A DNA stretch of 64,000 nucleotides from an uncultured Clostridia bacterium (GCA_947624965.1 CANQMN010000002.1:103486-167485); one strand, 5' to 3'; numbered from the stretch's first letter, positions 24,155-31,141 are shown. Translations and numbers: made by a program. Notes: generated by a model from the letters alone, not told the origin.

Positions 24155-24857
24155 GGCGATCCTCTTCGCCGCGGGGAACGGCGTCGCGATTTCGGATATC
24201 GCCGAGAAACTTTCCGTGACCGAAAAGGAGATATCCGCTTCCCTCAAAGAACTCAAAGCAAAGTACGGCGAGGAGGGGGGGATCCAACTGCTCGAATTCA
24301 ACAAAAAAGCGCAGCTCTGTTCCAATCCCGCCTACAAAGAGGAGGTCGCCTCCGTTCTCAACTCCATCCGCGAGAAGGAGCTCACCAAGACCATTCTCGA
24401 ATGCGCCGCCATCATCGCGTACAAACAGCCGATCACGCGCACGGAAGTGGAACTTCTCCGCGGAAGCAACAGCGACTATGCGATAGGCAAGCTCCTCGAA
24501 CTCAAACTCATCGCCGCGTGCGGCAGAAAGGACGCAGTCGGCCGCCCCGTGCTGTACGGCACGACGGACGAATTTTTGAAGCGTTTCAAACTGAACTCCT
24601 TGCAGGAGCTGCCCGATTACGACCAGCTCATGGCGGAGCTCGTGCATCCCGAAGCGGAAAGGGACAGCTATCTCTACGCCCGAAAGGAATACAAAGACCC
24701 GTCCGAGGCGCAAGGCGAGCTTCCGTCCCGCGCGGAAGGGAAGAAGCAGGCGGAAGTCCCGAAGGTGCAAGAAGAGGTCGCGTTCGCCGACGGCGGTTAC
24801 GAGATCCCCGATTTTTTGCGCGGGACGGACGATTCGGATATCGTTAAAATTTCTTAA
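24129..24857 (+). CDS. scpB: Segregation and condensation protein B
   Basis: A 242-residue partner of ScpA and SMC made of two winged-helix domains (about 5-85 and 90-165). Family landmarks are EAILFAAGN, the YKEEVASVLN region, AIIAYKQPITRTEVE and the FLKRFKLNSLQELPD tail. The last 60 residues are a charged, probably disordered extension. The start is TTG with GAGGAGG upstream, inside scpA. Confidence 0.93.
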   Translation: MENLTNIIEAILFAAGNGVAISDIAEKLSVTEKEISASLKELKAKYGEEGGIQLLEFNKKAQLCSNPAYKEEVASVLNSIREKELTKTILECAAIIAYKQPITRTEVELLRGSNSDYAIGKLLELKLIAACGRKDAVGRPVLYGTTDEFLKRFKLNSLQELPDYDQLMAELVHPEAERDSYLYARKEYKDPSEAQGELPSRAEGKKQAEVPKVQEEVAFADGGYEIPDFLRGTDDSDIVKIS

Positions 24858-24877
24858 CCCGCGCGCCGAAGGCAACC

Positions 24878-24906
24878 GAATAAATTGTTTTCATTCGCTC
24901 ATATTA
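24878..24906 (+). promoter_or_regulatory. Sigma-G-type promoter for the DUF2953-ytfJ-carboxypeptidase genes
   Basis: GAATA (24878-24882), a 17-nt spacer and CATATTA (24900-24906) match the B. subtilis sigma-G patterns GHATR and CATNNTA at every defined position. The ATG at 24912 is 5 nt downstream. Confidence 0.6.
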
Positions 24907-24911
24907 CGGAT

Positions 24912-25493
24912 ATGGGCGAATTTTTCGTGTATTTCACCTTTTTCGGAATACTGTTGCTCTTTTTTCCGATCTTCGTCTATCTCGACGTCTACCTCGACGT
25001 TTCGGAAAATAAGTGCTGGTTCGCCGTCAGTCTATACAAGTATCTCAAAGTATTCGGGGGATATGCGCAGATCTATCAAAGCGGCGTCGTCTTTCACATC
25101 ACCGATAAAAAGGCGATTTTGTTGCCGTTCGGTCAGATGGCTTCCACCCGAAAAAAATTCGAGATCACAAAGGGATTTCAGCTCTATCGGTTCCACCAGA
25201 TCGTGGAAGTGAGCGGCGCGGGCAAGCCGTACGGTGCCTTGGTCGCCGCGGCGATCCAATCGGCGAGCGGACAGGCGTTCTCCGTCCTCAAAACGAAACA
25301 TCCCTTCCTCTCGCTCAAAAACAGCACGCTCCTGTGCGAGCGGCCGTGCCTGAAACTCACCTTTCAAGCGGTAACGGCGTTCAATCTTCTCATTCTCACG
25401 ATCGCGGTATCAAAAAAAATTTTGGAGGCATTGATAAATTGGATAAGAAAAAAAAGATCGACAGCATCATGGAAAAAACAGCCGAACAACTGA
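24912..25493 (+). CDS. DUF2953-like (YtfI-type) membrane-anchored protein
   Basis: A 193-residue protein with an N-terminal membrane helix (FFVYFTFFGILLLFFPIFVYLDV), a soluble beta-rich middle and a second hydrophobic stretch near the end (AVTAFNLLILTIAVSKKILEALI). Spore formers often carry such a protein immediately before ytfJ, and the sigma-G-like promoter agrees with forespore expression. The family link is from position and architecture, not a confident sequence match. ATG 24912 is preferred over an upstream TTG because the promoter lies between them. The 3' end overlaps the ytfJ start by 55 bp. Confidence 0.6.
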   Translation: MGEFFVYFTFFGILLLFFPIFVYLDVYLDVSENKCWFAVSLYKYLKVFGGYAQIYQSGVVFHITDKKAILLPFGQMASTRKKFEITKGFQLYRFHQIVEVSGAGKPYGALVAAAIQSASGQAFSVLKTKHPFLSLKNSTLLCERPCLKLTFQAVTAFNLLILTIAVSKKILEALINWIRKKRSTASWKKQPNN

Positions 25494-25819
25494 CGGGTCT
25501 CGTAGACGTGAACACCGTCATCGGCAAGCCCGTCTTTTCGGCGAGCGGCGCGCAGATCATTCCCTTTACGAAAGTAACGATGGGGTATCTCTCGGGGGGC
25601 GGCGAATACGGGGAAGTGAAGGCGATCAAAGAGGACGAATGTTTTCCCTTCGCGGGCGCGGCGGGCACCGTGATCAACATCAAACCCGCTGGGTTTTTGA
25701 TCGACGACGGCAAGGAGTGCCGTATCGTGCAGGTAACGGACGACCCGTTGGACGGGCTCATCGAGCGCACGAGCGAGCTGTTCGGAAAGCTCGTGAAGAA
25801 AGCGGAGGAAGATGAATAA
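25439..25819 (+). CDS. ytfJ: Spore protein YtfJ (GerW family)
   Basis: A 126-residue forespore protein of the YtfJ/GerW family, needed for normal germination or protein packing in some Bacilli. Diagnostic segments are LVDVNTVIGKPV, IIPFTKVTMGYLSGGGEYG and GAAGTVINIKPAGFLI. I chose TTG 25439 because GGAGG lies 10 nt upstream and because IDSIMEKTAEQL matches the family N-terminus; ATG 25469 has no ribosome site. It overlaps the next gene by 8 bp. Confidence 0.88.
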   Translation: MDKKKKIDSIMEKTAEQLTGLVDVNTVIGKPVFSASGAQIIPFTKVTMGYLSGGGEYGEVKAIKEDECFPFAGAAGTVINIKPAGFLIDDGKECRIVQVTDDPLDGLIERTSELFGKLVKKAEEDE

Positions 25820-26816
25820 GGCGCTGAAACGGTTGGCATTGCCGCTTCTTCTTATGTTCGTTCTCCTTCCGCCCGCCATGCGAAACGCGCAGACCGCGTC
25901 AGCGGCGGCGGTCTCGCGGGGCGAATGCGTGGTGGAGACGGTCTCCCGCCGCTTTCTGCATGAAAGGAACGCCGATGCGGAACTTCCCATGGCGAGCACG
26001 ACGAAGATCCTCACCGCCGTTCTCGTCATCGACGACTGCGATCTCGACGAGACGGCGACCGTCCCCGCGGAGGCGGAGGGAACGGAGGGTTCGAGCGTCT
26101 ATCTCAAAGCGGGGGACGTCTACACCGTGCGCGACCTTCTGTACGGGCTCATGCTGCGTTCGGGCAACGACTGCGCCGTTGCGCTTGCCCTGCATCACAG
26201 CGGTTCCGTCGAACGGTTCGCGGCGGCGATGAACGCAAAGGCGGCGTCGCTCGGCGCGCAGAACAGCTTTTTCGCCAATCCGCACGGGCTCCCCGACGAG
26301 CGGCACCACACGACGGCGCGCGACCTCGCCCTCATCACCGCCTATGCGATGGAGAACGAGACGTTTCGGCAAATCGTCTCCTGTAAATATTACGAGCCGC
26401 GCGCATGGAAGAACAAGAACAAAATGCTGTGGAACTACGAGGGGGCGGACGGCGTTAAAACGGGCTATACCGTGCGCGCGGGGAAATGTCTCGTAACGAG
26501 CGCGGAGCGCGGCGGGATGCGCCTCGTCTGCGTCGTGCTCGATTCCCCCGAAATGTACGACAGGACGGCGGAGTTGCTCGACGCCGCGTTTGCGGATTAC
26601 GAACTCGTAAAACTGTGCGACAGGGAACAGCCCTTCGAGGGGTATCGCGTCGAGGAGGACTTTTTCTATCCGCTCACATGGGAAGAGCGCGGAAAGATCC
26701 GGAAAGAGGGGGTCTCCGTTTTTCCGCTCCCCGAAGAACACGGAACATTTGCTGGGCAAATGCGGATATTCCTTGAAAATGACTTGATTTTTTCGCAGAA
26801 TTTGTATATCATGTAA
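25812..26816 (+). CDS. D-alanyl-D-alanine carboxypeptidase (S11), DacB-like
   Basis: A 334-residue exported penicillin-binding protein with signal peptide 1-32 (LALPLLLMFVLLPPAM). Active-site motifs are STTK (about 58-61 in MASTTKILTA), SGN in MLRSGNDCAVAL (about 116) and KTG in GVKTGYTVRAGK (about 216). It is the second such enzyme in the window. Position after ytfJ points to the spore-cortex DacB type, while its shortened C-terminal domain differs from DacF. The 3' end contains the predicted rluB promoter. Confidence 0.87.
   Translation: MNKALKRLALPLLLMFVLLPPAMRNAQTASAAAVSRGECVVETVSRRFLHERNADAELPMASTTKILTAVLVIDDCDLDETATVPAEAEGTEGSSVYLKAGDVYTVRDLLYGLMLRSGNDCAVALALHHSGSVERFAAAMNAKAASLGAQNSFFANPHGLPDERHHTTARDLALITAYAMENETFRQIVSCKYYEPRAWKNKNKMLWNYEGADGVKTGYTVRAGKCLVTSAERGGMRLVCVVLDSPEMYDRTAELLDAAFADYELVKLCDREQPFEGYRVEEDFFYPLTWEERGKIRKEGVSVFPLPEEHGTFAGQMRIFLENDLIFSQNLYIM
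26784..26812 (+). promoter_or_regulatory. Promoter of rluB inside the preceding gene (predicted leaderless)
   Basis: TTGATT (26784-26789), a 17-nt spacer and TATCAT (26807-26812). The ATG at 26819 is 6 nt further and has no ribosome site. Confidence 0.5.
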
Positions 26817-26818
26817 CT

Positions 26819-27523
26819 ATGCGTATCAACAAATTTCTGGCGGAACAGGGGGTCGCTTCGCGGCGCGGCGCGGACGAAGTGGTCGCCCAAGGCAGGGTGA
26901 GCATCAACGGAAAGACCGCAAAGGCGGGGGACGACGTCTCCCCGAACGACAACGTCGCGCTGGACGGCAAACTCCTTTCGCACAAGGTAAAATACGAATA
27001 CTATCTCCTCAATAAGCCGAAGGGCTATGTCTGCACCGTGAAGGACGAAAAGGACAGAAAGACGGTGATGCAACTGCTTCCCGAAAACGCGGGGCGCGTG
27101 TTCCCCGTCGGGCGGCTCGACTACGACAGCGAGGGCTTGCTCATCCTCACGAACGACGGTGAGCTCGCCTATCGGCTCACCGCGCCGCAAAATGAGATCC
27201 CCAAGACCTATCTCGTGCGGGTGGAGGGGAGCGTTACGCCCGTCCAGCTCAACCGTCTCCGCGCAGGCGTGGAGATCGAAAAGGGCGTCGTAACCAAAAA
27301 GTGCAAGATCACCGTCGCAGAGACGAACAAGAGTTTTACGAAACTGCACGTCGTGCTCACCGAGGGGAAAAACCGCGAGATCCGCAAGATGTTTGAAGTC
27401 GTCGGAAAAGAGGTCGTCTTTCTCAAACGGATCCGCCTCGGGGAGCTCACGCTCACGGGGCTCGACCGCGGCGCGGTGCGAAGGCTCACGCCGGAAGAAG
27501 TTTTTTACCTCAAAAATCTATAA
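26819..27523 (+). CDS. rluB: Ribosomal pseudouridine synthase RluB/RsuA type
   Basis: A 234-residue enzyme with an N-terminal S4 RNA-binding domain (MRINKFLAEQGVASRRGADEVV) and a pseudouridine-synthase domain with the catalytic aspartate in GRLDYDSEGLLILTNDGEL (about 99-102). It isomerises a specific uridine of 23S (RluB) or 16S (RsuA) rRNA. RluB is favoured because it commonly follows scpB in Firmicutes, but the site cannot be read from the sequence. It ends in a terminator shared with the convergent lexA. Confidence 0.9.
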   Translation: MRINKFLAEQGVASRRGADEVVAQGRVSINGKTAKAGDDVSPNDNVALDGKLLSHKVKYEYYLLNKPKGYVCTVKDEKDRKTVMQLLPENAGRVFPVGRLDYDSEGLLILTNDGELAYRLTAPQNEIPKTYLVRVEGSVTPVQLNRLRAGVEIEKGVVTKKCKITVAETNKSFTKLHVVLTEGKNREIRKMFEVVGKEVVFLKRIRLGELTLTGLDRGAVRRLTPEEVFYLKNL

Positions 27524-27524
27524 A

Positions 27525-27554
27525 AAAGCTCCCGCGGCGTCCCGCGGGAGCTTT
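27525..27554. terminator. Bidirectional terminator between rluB and lexA
   Basis: AAAGCTCCCGCGG (27525-27537) and CCGCGGGAGCTTT (27542-27554) form a perfect 13-bp stem with a 4-nt loop. A/T runs on both sides serve both convergent genes. Confidence 0.9.
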
Positions 27555-27566
27555 CATTTTATTCCG

Positions 27567-28172
27567 TTACATACTGCGCAAAAGACCGATGACTTTCCCG
27601 AGGATGCGCACGTCATTACCTTCGTCGAGCACAAAGTCCGAAAGCGCGGCGTTTTCGGGATGGAGAATTACCTTTCCGTCGCGGCGGAAGTACCGTTTCA
27701 CCGTCGCGCCTTCTTCTATCCCGTCGTCGAACATGGCGACGACGATATCCCCGTTTTCGGCGGTCGCCTGCTTGCGGATGATGATCTTATCCCCGTCGAA
27801 GATGCCCGCTTCGATCATACTGTCGCCGTGCACGCGGAGGAGATAGAGCTCGTCTCCCTTAAACTCCGCCGCGGGAAGGGAATAGTAGCCTTCAAAATTT
27901 TCCACGGCAAAGATGGGCTGACCTGCGGTGACCGTGCCGAGCAGGGGGATCTTCACGGAGTCGCCCGTATTGAGGGAGACGGCGCGCTTTTTATTTTCTG
28001 CCTTGTTGAGGAGCCCCATCGCTTTGAGGCGGTTGACATAGTCGTAAGCGGTCGCCGTGGATTTTATGGAAAGATCGCGGCACATGTCCCGCACGGTAGG
28101 GGGGAACCCGTTCTCGTCGGAATAGCGGTTGATGTAATCGAGCACGACCATGAGTTTGCTTTTATCCAACAT
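27567..28172 (-). CDS. lexA: LexA repressor (SOS regulator)
   Basis: A 201-residue transcription repressor that self-cleaves when RecA is activated. The N-terminal winged-helix domain is FPPTVRDMCRDLSIKSTATAYDYVNRL. The cleavage site is A83-G84 (GTVTAGQPIF), the catalytic serine S118 (HGDSMIEAG) and the catalytic lysine K159 (TVKRYF). AGAGGTGAAAG precedes the ATG, so this gene has a normal leader. It diverges from the small Cys-rich gene. A candidate operator overlaps its -35 box, consistent with autoregulation. Confidence 0.95.
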   Translation of the reverse strand: MLDKSKLMVVLDYINRYSDENGFPPTVRDMCRDLSIKSTATAYDYVNRLKAMGLLNKAENKKRAVSLNTGDSVKIPLLGTVTAGQPIFAVENFEGYYSLPAAEFKGDELYLLRVHGDSMIEAGIFDGDKIIIRKQATAENGDIVVAMFDDGIEEGATVKRYFRRDGKVILHPENAALSDFVLDEGNDVRILGKVIGLLRSM

Positions 28173-28189
28173 ACTTTCACCTCTTGCCC

Positions 28190-28229
28190 ATTATATCATA
28201 TCCCGCGGGAAATTGCAAACGTTTGTTTC
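28190..28229 (-). promoter_or_regulatory. lexA promoter with candidate SOS box
   Basis: On the - strand, TTGCAA (28218-28213), a 17-nt spacer and TATAAT (28195-28190). GAAACAAACGTTTG (28229-28216) keeps the AAC-N4-GTT core of the Bacillus SOS box CGAAC-N4-GTTCG with three outer mismatches, and it overlaps the -35. The promoter is secure; the operator is tentative. Confidence 0.55.
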
Positions 28230-28259
28230 TGTTTTTTTGAAAAAAATTTGCGCTTTTTC

Positions 28260-28288
28260 TTGCTTTTTTCGCATGGGCGTACTATAAT
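28260..28288 (+). promoter_or_regulatory. Promoter of the small Cys-rich gene (predicted leaderless)
   Basis: TTGCTT (28260-28265), a 17-nt spacer and TATAAT (28283-28288). Six nt separate it from the ATG at 28295. Confidence 0.75.
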
Positions 28289-28294
28289 GGGGGC

Positions 28295-28477
28295 ATGGAA
28301 CCCAAGATGTGCGTCCTCGATGAGGAAAAAGAGTGCGATAATTGCATGGAATGCGAAGTGTGCGATCTCGATCCTTCCAAAATTTGCGATAATTGCGGAA
28401 AGTGTCTCGATTTCAAGGACGTCGTTTCGATCAAGATAGATAAGATCATCACCGACCCGGACGAATACAAAGAATAG
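28295..28477 (+). CDS. Small Cys-rich (probably metal-binding) protein
   Basis: A 60-residue acidic protein with eight cysteines at positions 6, 14, 17, 20, 23, 31, 34 and 37, arranged as repeated CxxC units (CDNCMECEVC and CDNCGKC). This pattern suggests zinc or Fe-S binding. I remember similar short uncharacterised proteins in other Clostridia but know no function. It has its own consensus promoter and terminator, and it is one of the few + strand genes in this part of the window, divergent from lexA and convergent with hflX. The start codon is set by the promoter; there is no ribosome site. Confidence 0.8.
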   Translation: MEPKMCVLDEEKECDNCMECEVCDLDPSKICDNCGKCLDFKDVVSIKIDKIITDPDEYKE

Positions 28478-28505
28478 GCCGAACCAGACGGTTCGGCTTT
28501 ATTTT
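28478..28505. terminator. Terminator between the Cys-rich gene and hflX
   Basis: GCCGAACC (28478-28485) pairs with GGTTCGGC (28490-28497) across AGAC, and TTTATTTT follows on the + strand. The T-run overlaps the hflX stop codon. Confidence 0.85.
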
Positions 28506-29704
28506 GCGAATTTTGCGAACTTGTCCGCATAGATGGCGGGGATCGCGACGGAGATCTCCGCGCCGTCGTCCGTATAGGTCGCCGAACGTTCCCACAGCAG
28601 GGCGCGGAGCGCGCCGTATTCCGCCATCGCGGGATAGGGGACAAAGAGGACCGTATCGACGAGATCGTCCTTCAATGCCGCATAGACGCGCCGTTTCAAT
28701 TCCTCCAAGCCCATTCCCGTCTTGGCGGAAATCAGCACGGGCGCTTCGCACGGGAGCCGCACGGGCTCGCCGACGTCGCACTTGTTCATGACGACGAGAT
28801 AGGGGGAAGAGAACCCCATGCCGCGCAGCGTTTCCAGCGTCGTTTCGAGCTGCATCTCGTATTCGCCCGCGGCGTCGCAGACGATGAGCGCCAGATCGCA
28901 GGAGACCGCGCTCTCCAACGTCGATTTGAACGCCTCGATGAGATGATGGGGGAGCGACTGCAAAAATCCGACGGTGTCCACAAAAAGGAAGGGGACGCCG
29001 TCGATCTTACAGGCGCGCGCCATGGGGTCGAGCGTTGCGAAGAGCGCGTCCTTTACCATTCCGTCCGCGCCCGTAAGCGCGTTGAGAAGGGTAGACTTTC
29101 CCGTATTGGTGTATCCGACGAGCGCCACCGTCTTTACGCGCTCCTTTTTGCGCCGCGCCGTCTGCAATGCCCTGCGCTGTTCGAGCTCCCGCAGACGCGC
29201 TTCGAGCGCGCGGATGCGTGCACGGATGTGCCGCCTGTCCGTCTCCAACTTGCTTTCGCCGGGACCGCGCGTCCCGATCCCGCCGCCGAGACGGGAGAGC
29301 GCCTCGCCTTTTCCGCGCAGGCGGGGATAGAGATAACGGAGCTGTGCGAGCTCGACTTGCAGTTTTCCCTCGCTGCTCGCGGCGCGGAGCGCGAATATAT
29401 CGAGAATGAGTGTCGTACGGTCGATGACCTTTTTCCCGTCGAGCGCCGCGGAAAGATTGAGCGTCTGGGAAGGGGAGAGCTCTCCGTTGAACAGCACGGT
29501 AACGTCCAGCCCCGCGAGCCGCTCGGCAAGCTGTGCGAGTTTTCCTTCGCCGATATACGTCGCGGGGTTGATCTCGCGGATATTTTGATAGATGGTGCCC
29601 GCGTATTCCGCGCCCGCGCTCTCGATGAGCGAGACGATCTCCTCGTGCAAAACGCGGTAATTGTCGCCCTCGACGGGCTGGATCACATAGACGTTCTCGG
29701 ACAT
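28499..29704 (-). CDS. hflX: GTPase HflX
   Basis: A 401-residue ribosome-associated GTPase that splits stalled or stressed ribosomes. The N-terminal HflX domain (GELSPSQTLNL; DRTTLILDIFALRAASSEGKLQVELAQL; GPGESKLETDRR) is followed by a long helix pair and the G domain with G1 GYTNTGKST, G3 DTVGF (FVDTVGFLQSLPHHLIEAFKSTLE) and G4 NKCD. It begins one base after the recombinase stop and is presumably co-transcribed with it. Confidence 0.95.
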   Translation of the reverse strand: MSENVYVIQPVEGDNYRVLHEEIVSLIESAGAEYAGTIYQNIREINPATYIGEGKLAQLAERLAGLDVTVLFNGELSPSQTLNLSAALDGKKVIDRTTLILDIFALRAASSEGKLQVELAQLRYLYPRLRGKGEALSRLGGGIGTRGPGESKLETDRRHIRARIRALEARLRELEQRRALQTARRKKERVKTVALVGYTNTGKSTLLNALTGADGMVKDALFATLDPMARACKIDGVPFLFVDTVGFLQSLPHHLIEAFKSTLESAVSCDLALIVCDAAGEYEMQLETTLETLRGMGFSSPYLVVMNKCDVGEPVRLPCEAPVLISAKTGMGLEELKRRVYAALKDDLVDTVLFVPYPAMAEYGALRALLWERSATYTDDGAEISVAIPAIYADKFAKFAK

Positions 29705-29705
29705 A

Positions 29706-30764
29706 TCAGTTTCCGTCGTCCGTGCGGTGGAGCTTCACCTTATCCGCAACCGAGCGGCGGTGGTCCTCCGTAATGGCGGCATAGTGCTTTCTCGTGGTGT
29801 TTACGTCCTTGTGTCCGAGCACGTCCGCGACGATATAGATATCGCCCGTCTCCCGATAGAGCGACGTGCCGTATGTGGAGCGCAGTTTGTGCGGCGTGAT
29901 CTTTTTGAGCGGCGTAACGATCTTTGCGTACTTCTTAACGAGATTTTCCACGGCGCGCACCGTGATCCTGCGATATTGCAGGGAGAGGAAGAGAGCATGC
30001 TCCTCGGGCGGGACGCGGGGATCCGCCTCCTTTTGGGCGAGATAGGCGGCGATCGCGTCGCCGACTTCCTCCGAAAAGTAAAGGATCGCCTGGTTTCCGC
30101 CCTTGCGTGTAACGACGAAGGAGTTGTTGGAAAAGTCGATGCTCTCGTCGTTGAGCCCCACGAGCTCGGAGATACGGATCCCCGTGCCCAAAAAGAGGGT
30201 CAAGATCGCGCTGTCGCGCACCTTCGTTTTGTCGTGATAGCCGCTCGCATGCTCCGAGAGCCCGCTGCCGTATTCCGCCGTGTCGAGCAGAGAGGAGACC
30301 TCATCGCTTTCGAGGCGGACGATCTCTTTTTCGTGGAGCTTGGGGGTGGGGACTTTCGCCGTATTGTTGACTTCGATGAGTCCCTTATTGAAAAAGTACT
30401 TGAAAAGGGAACGCACGGTGGAAAGTTTGCGCGCCTTGGCGCGCTCGTCGCAGGAGAGACGTTTGTCCCCGAAGCGGTAATTGGAGAGATAGGAGAGATA
30501 AATTTCGATATCGGTATCCGTGATCTGTTCGAGGTCCTCCAACGTAAGGTCGCGAATTTCCTTGCCGCGGTATTTCTTTTTGCAGAGGAAATCGAAAAAG
30601 ATGCGCAGATCGTAGACGTAGTTCAGGCGGGTGAGCGTGCTGGTCCGCTGTTCGACGCCGCGGAAAAAGTCCTCGCAGAAATAGGGGAGCTCCTGCAAGA
30701 GCTCGTCGATCCTGTCGAGATTGCGCAAATTGCGTTCCTGATAGTAGTTTGAAGTGGATTTCAT
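29706..30764 (-). CDS. Tyrosine recombinase, XerS-like (chromosome dimer resolution candidate)
   Basis: A 352-residue site-specific recombinase. Residues 1-150 are the core-binding (SAM-like) domain. The catalytic set is complete: R197 (GTGIRISEL), K221 (TRKGG), H292 and R295 (HKLRS), H318 (LGHKD) and nucleophile Y328 (RKHYAAI). The length, about 50 residues more than XerC/D, fits single-recombinase types such as XerS. It starts at 30764, where TTGACA-N17-TATAAT ends 6 nt before the ATG; the open frame reads further upstream but through promoter sequence. A dif-like inverted repeat lies about 130 bp upstream and half of it recurs at the promoter. No phage or integrative-element genes are nearby. 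Confidence 0.88.
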   Translation of the reverse strand: MKSTSNYYQERNLRNLDRIDELLQELPYFCEDFFRGVEQRTSTLTRLNYVYDLRIFFDFLCKKKYRGKEIRDLTLEDLEQITDTDIEIYLSYLSNYRFGDKRLSCDERAKARKLSTVRSLFKYFFNKGLIEVNNTAKVPTPKLHEKEIVRLESDEVSSLLDTAEYGSGLSEHASGYHDKTKVRDSAILTLFLGTGIRISELVGLNDESIDFSNNSFVVTRKGGNQAILYFSEEVGDAIAAYLAQKEADPRVPPEEHALFLSLQYRRITVRAVENLVKKYAKIVTPLKKITPHKLRSTYGTSLYRETGDIYIVADVLGHKDVNTTRKHYAAITEDHRRSVADKVKLHRTDDGN

Positions 30765-30770
30765 GCTTCC

Positions 30771-30799
30771 ATTATAGCACGAAGGGCGGCAGATGTCAA
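30771..30799 (-). promoter_or_regulatory. Promoter of the recombinase gene (predicted leaderless)
   Basis: Consensus TTGACA (30799-30794), a 17-nt spacer and TATAAT (30776-30771) with an upstream TGC extension. Six nt separate it from the ATG at 30764. Confidence 0.85.
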
Positions 30800-30812
30800 T
30801 TTTACGAATAGT
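30800..30812 (-). promoter_or_regulatory. Extra recombinase half-site abutting the -35 box
   Basis: On the - strand, ACTATTCGTAAAA (30812-30800) is identical over 13 bases to the right arm of the dif-like site at 30892-30923 and ends directly at TTGACA. This position would suit autoregulation by the recombinase. No partner arm is seen beside it. Confidence 0.5.
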
Positions 30813-30891
30813 TAATAGGGGAATTTTTTCAAAGGGCGACAGATTTTTACGGACGGGGGAGAAGCGGTTTTTGATAAAACAAATGTCCATA

Positions 30892-30923
30892 ACTATTCGC
30901 AAAACACCGATTTTACGAATAGT
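30892..30923. other. Candidate dif site (recombinase core site)
   Basis: ACTATTCGCAAAA (30892-30904), centre CACCGA (30905-30910) and TTTTACGAATAGT (30911-30923). The arms are inverted repeats with 12 of 13 matches around a 6-bp centre, the geometry of Xer crossover sites. The AAAA-N6-TTTT centre recalls the XerS (difSL) and XerH sites as I remember them. It lies upstream of the XerS-like gene, close to where gene orientation switches. Confidence 0.65.
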
Positions 30924-30930
30924 ATGACAA

Positions 30931-30962
30931 AAAATAGCCCGAAAAGGGCGGGTCTCCGCCCG
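30931..30962 (-). terminator. Terminator-like hairpin upstream of the dif-like site
   Basis: GGGCGG (30947-30952) pairs with CCGCCC (30957-30962). On the - strand TTTT follows, then a second GC stem and T6. It is a second barrier to read-through from the glycogen operon into the recombinase region. Confidence 0.5.
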
Positions 30963-31064
30963 TAAAACCAACTTTTTTTCGGAAAACGTTTGAGACTGCT
31001 GTACGGTAAAAAATTTATATTTTGCAGACGGCGAACTTTTTTGCATCGTTTATTTTTGCGTTTT

Positions 31065-31102
31065 TCGTAAGAAAAACGCGGTAAAAAAATTTTTTTACCG
31101 CG
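31065..31102 (-). terminator. Terminator of the glycogen operon
   Basis: A perfect 26-bp palindrome (31077-31102) with arms CGCGGTAAAAAAA / TTTTTTTACCGCG, followed on the - strand by TTTTTC. Confidence 0.75.
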
Positions 31103-31118
31103 GAAAAAAACGTATCCG

Positions 31119-31141
31119 TATTATGTCTGACATACTATTGC
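31119..31141 (-). repeat. Interspersed repeat copy D (overlaps a stop codon)
   Basis: The - strand reads CAATAG, then TATGTCAGACATAAT. The UAG stop of the GH13 gene lies within the repeat, and an A/T-rich arm (GGAATTTTCGTAAAAAAG) precedes it in the last codons. Confidence 0.55.

Larger units (their letters stand above)
30765..31134. other. 370-bp intergenic region with recombination and regulatory sites
   Basis: This is the only gap longer than 300 bases between coding genes apart from the tRNA region. It holds the recombinase promoter and half-site, the dif-like site, two terminator hairpins for leftward transcription, a further hairpin (GCGTTTTTC / GAAAAACGC, 31059-31080) and the start of repeat copy D. 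It is A/T-rich and shows no convincing coding frame. Confidence 0.7.

Noticed and set aside
30765..31046. N-terminal extension of the recombinase open frame by 94 codons
   Set aside because: It would run through a perfect promoter, the dif-like site and a terminator hairpin. The internal ATG at 30764 gives the normal protein length for the family.
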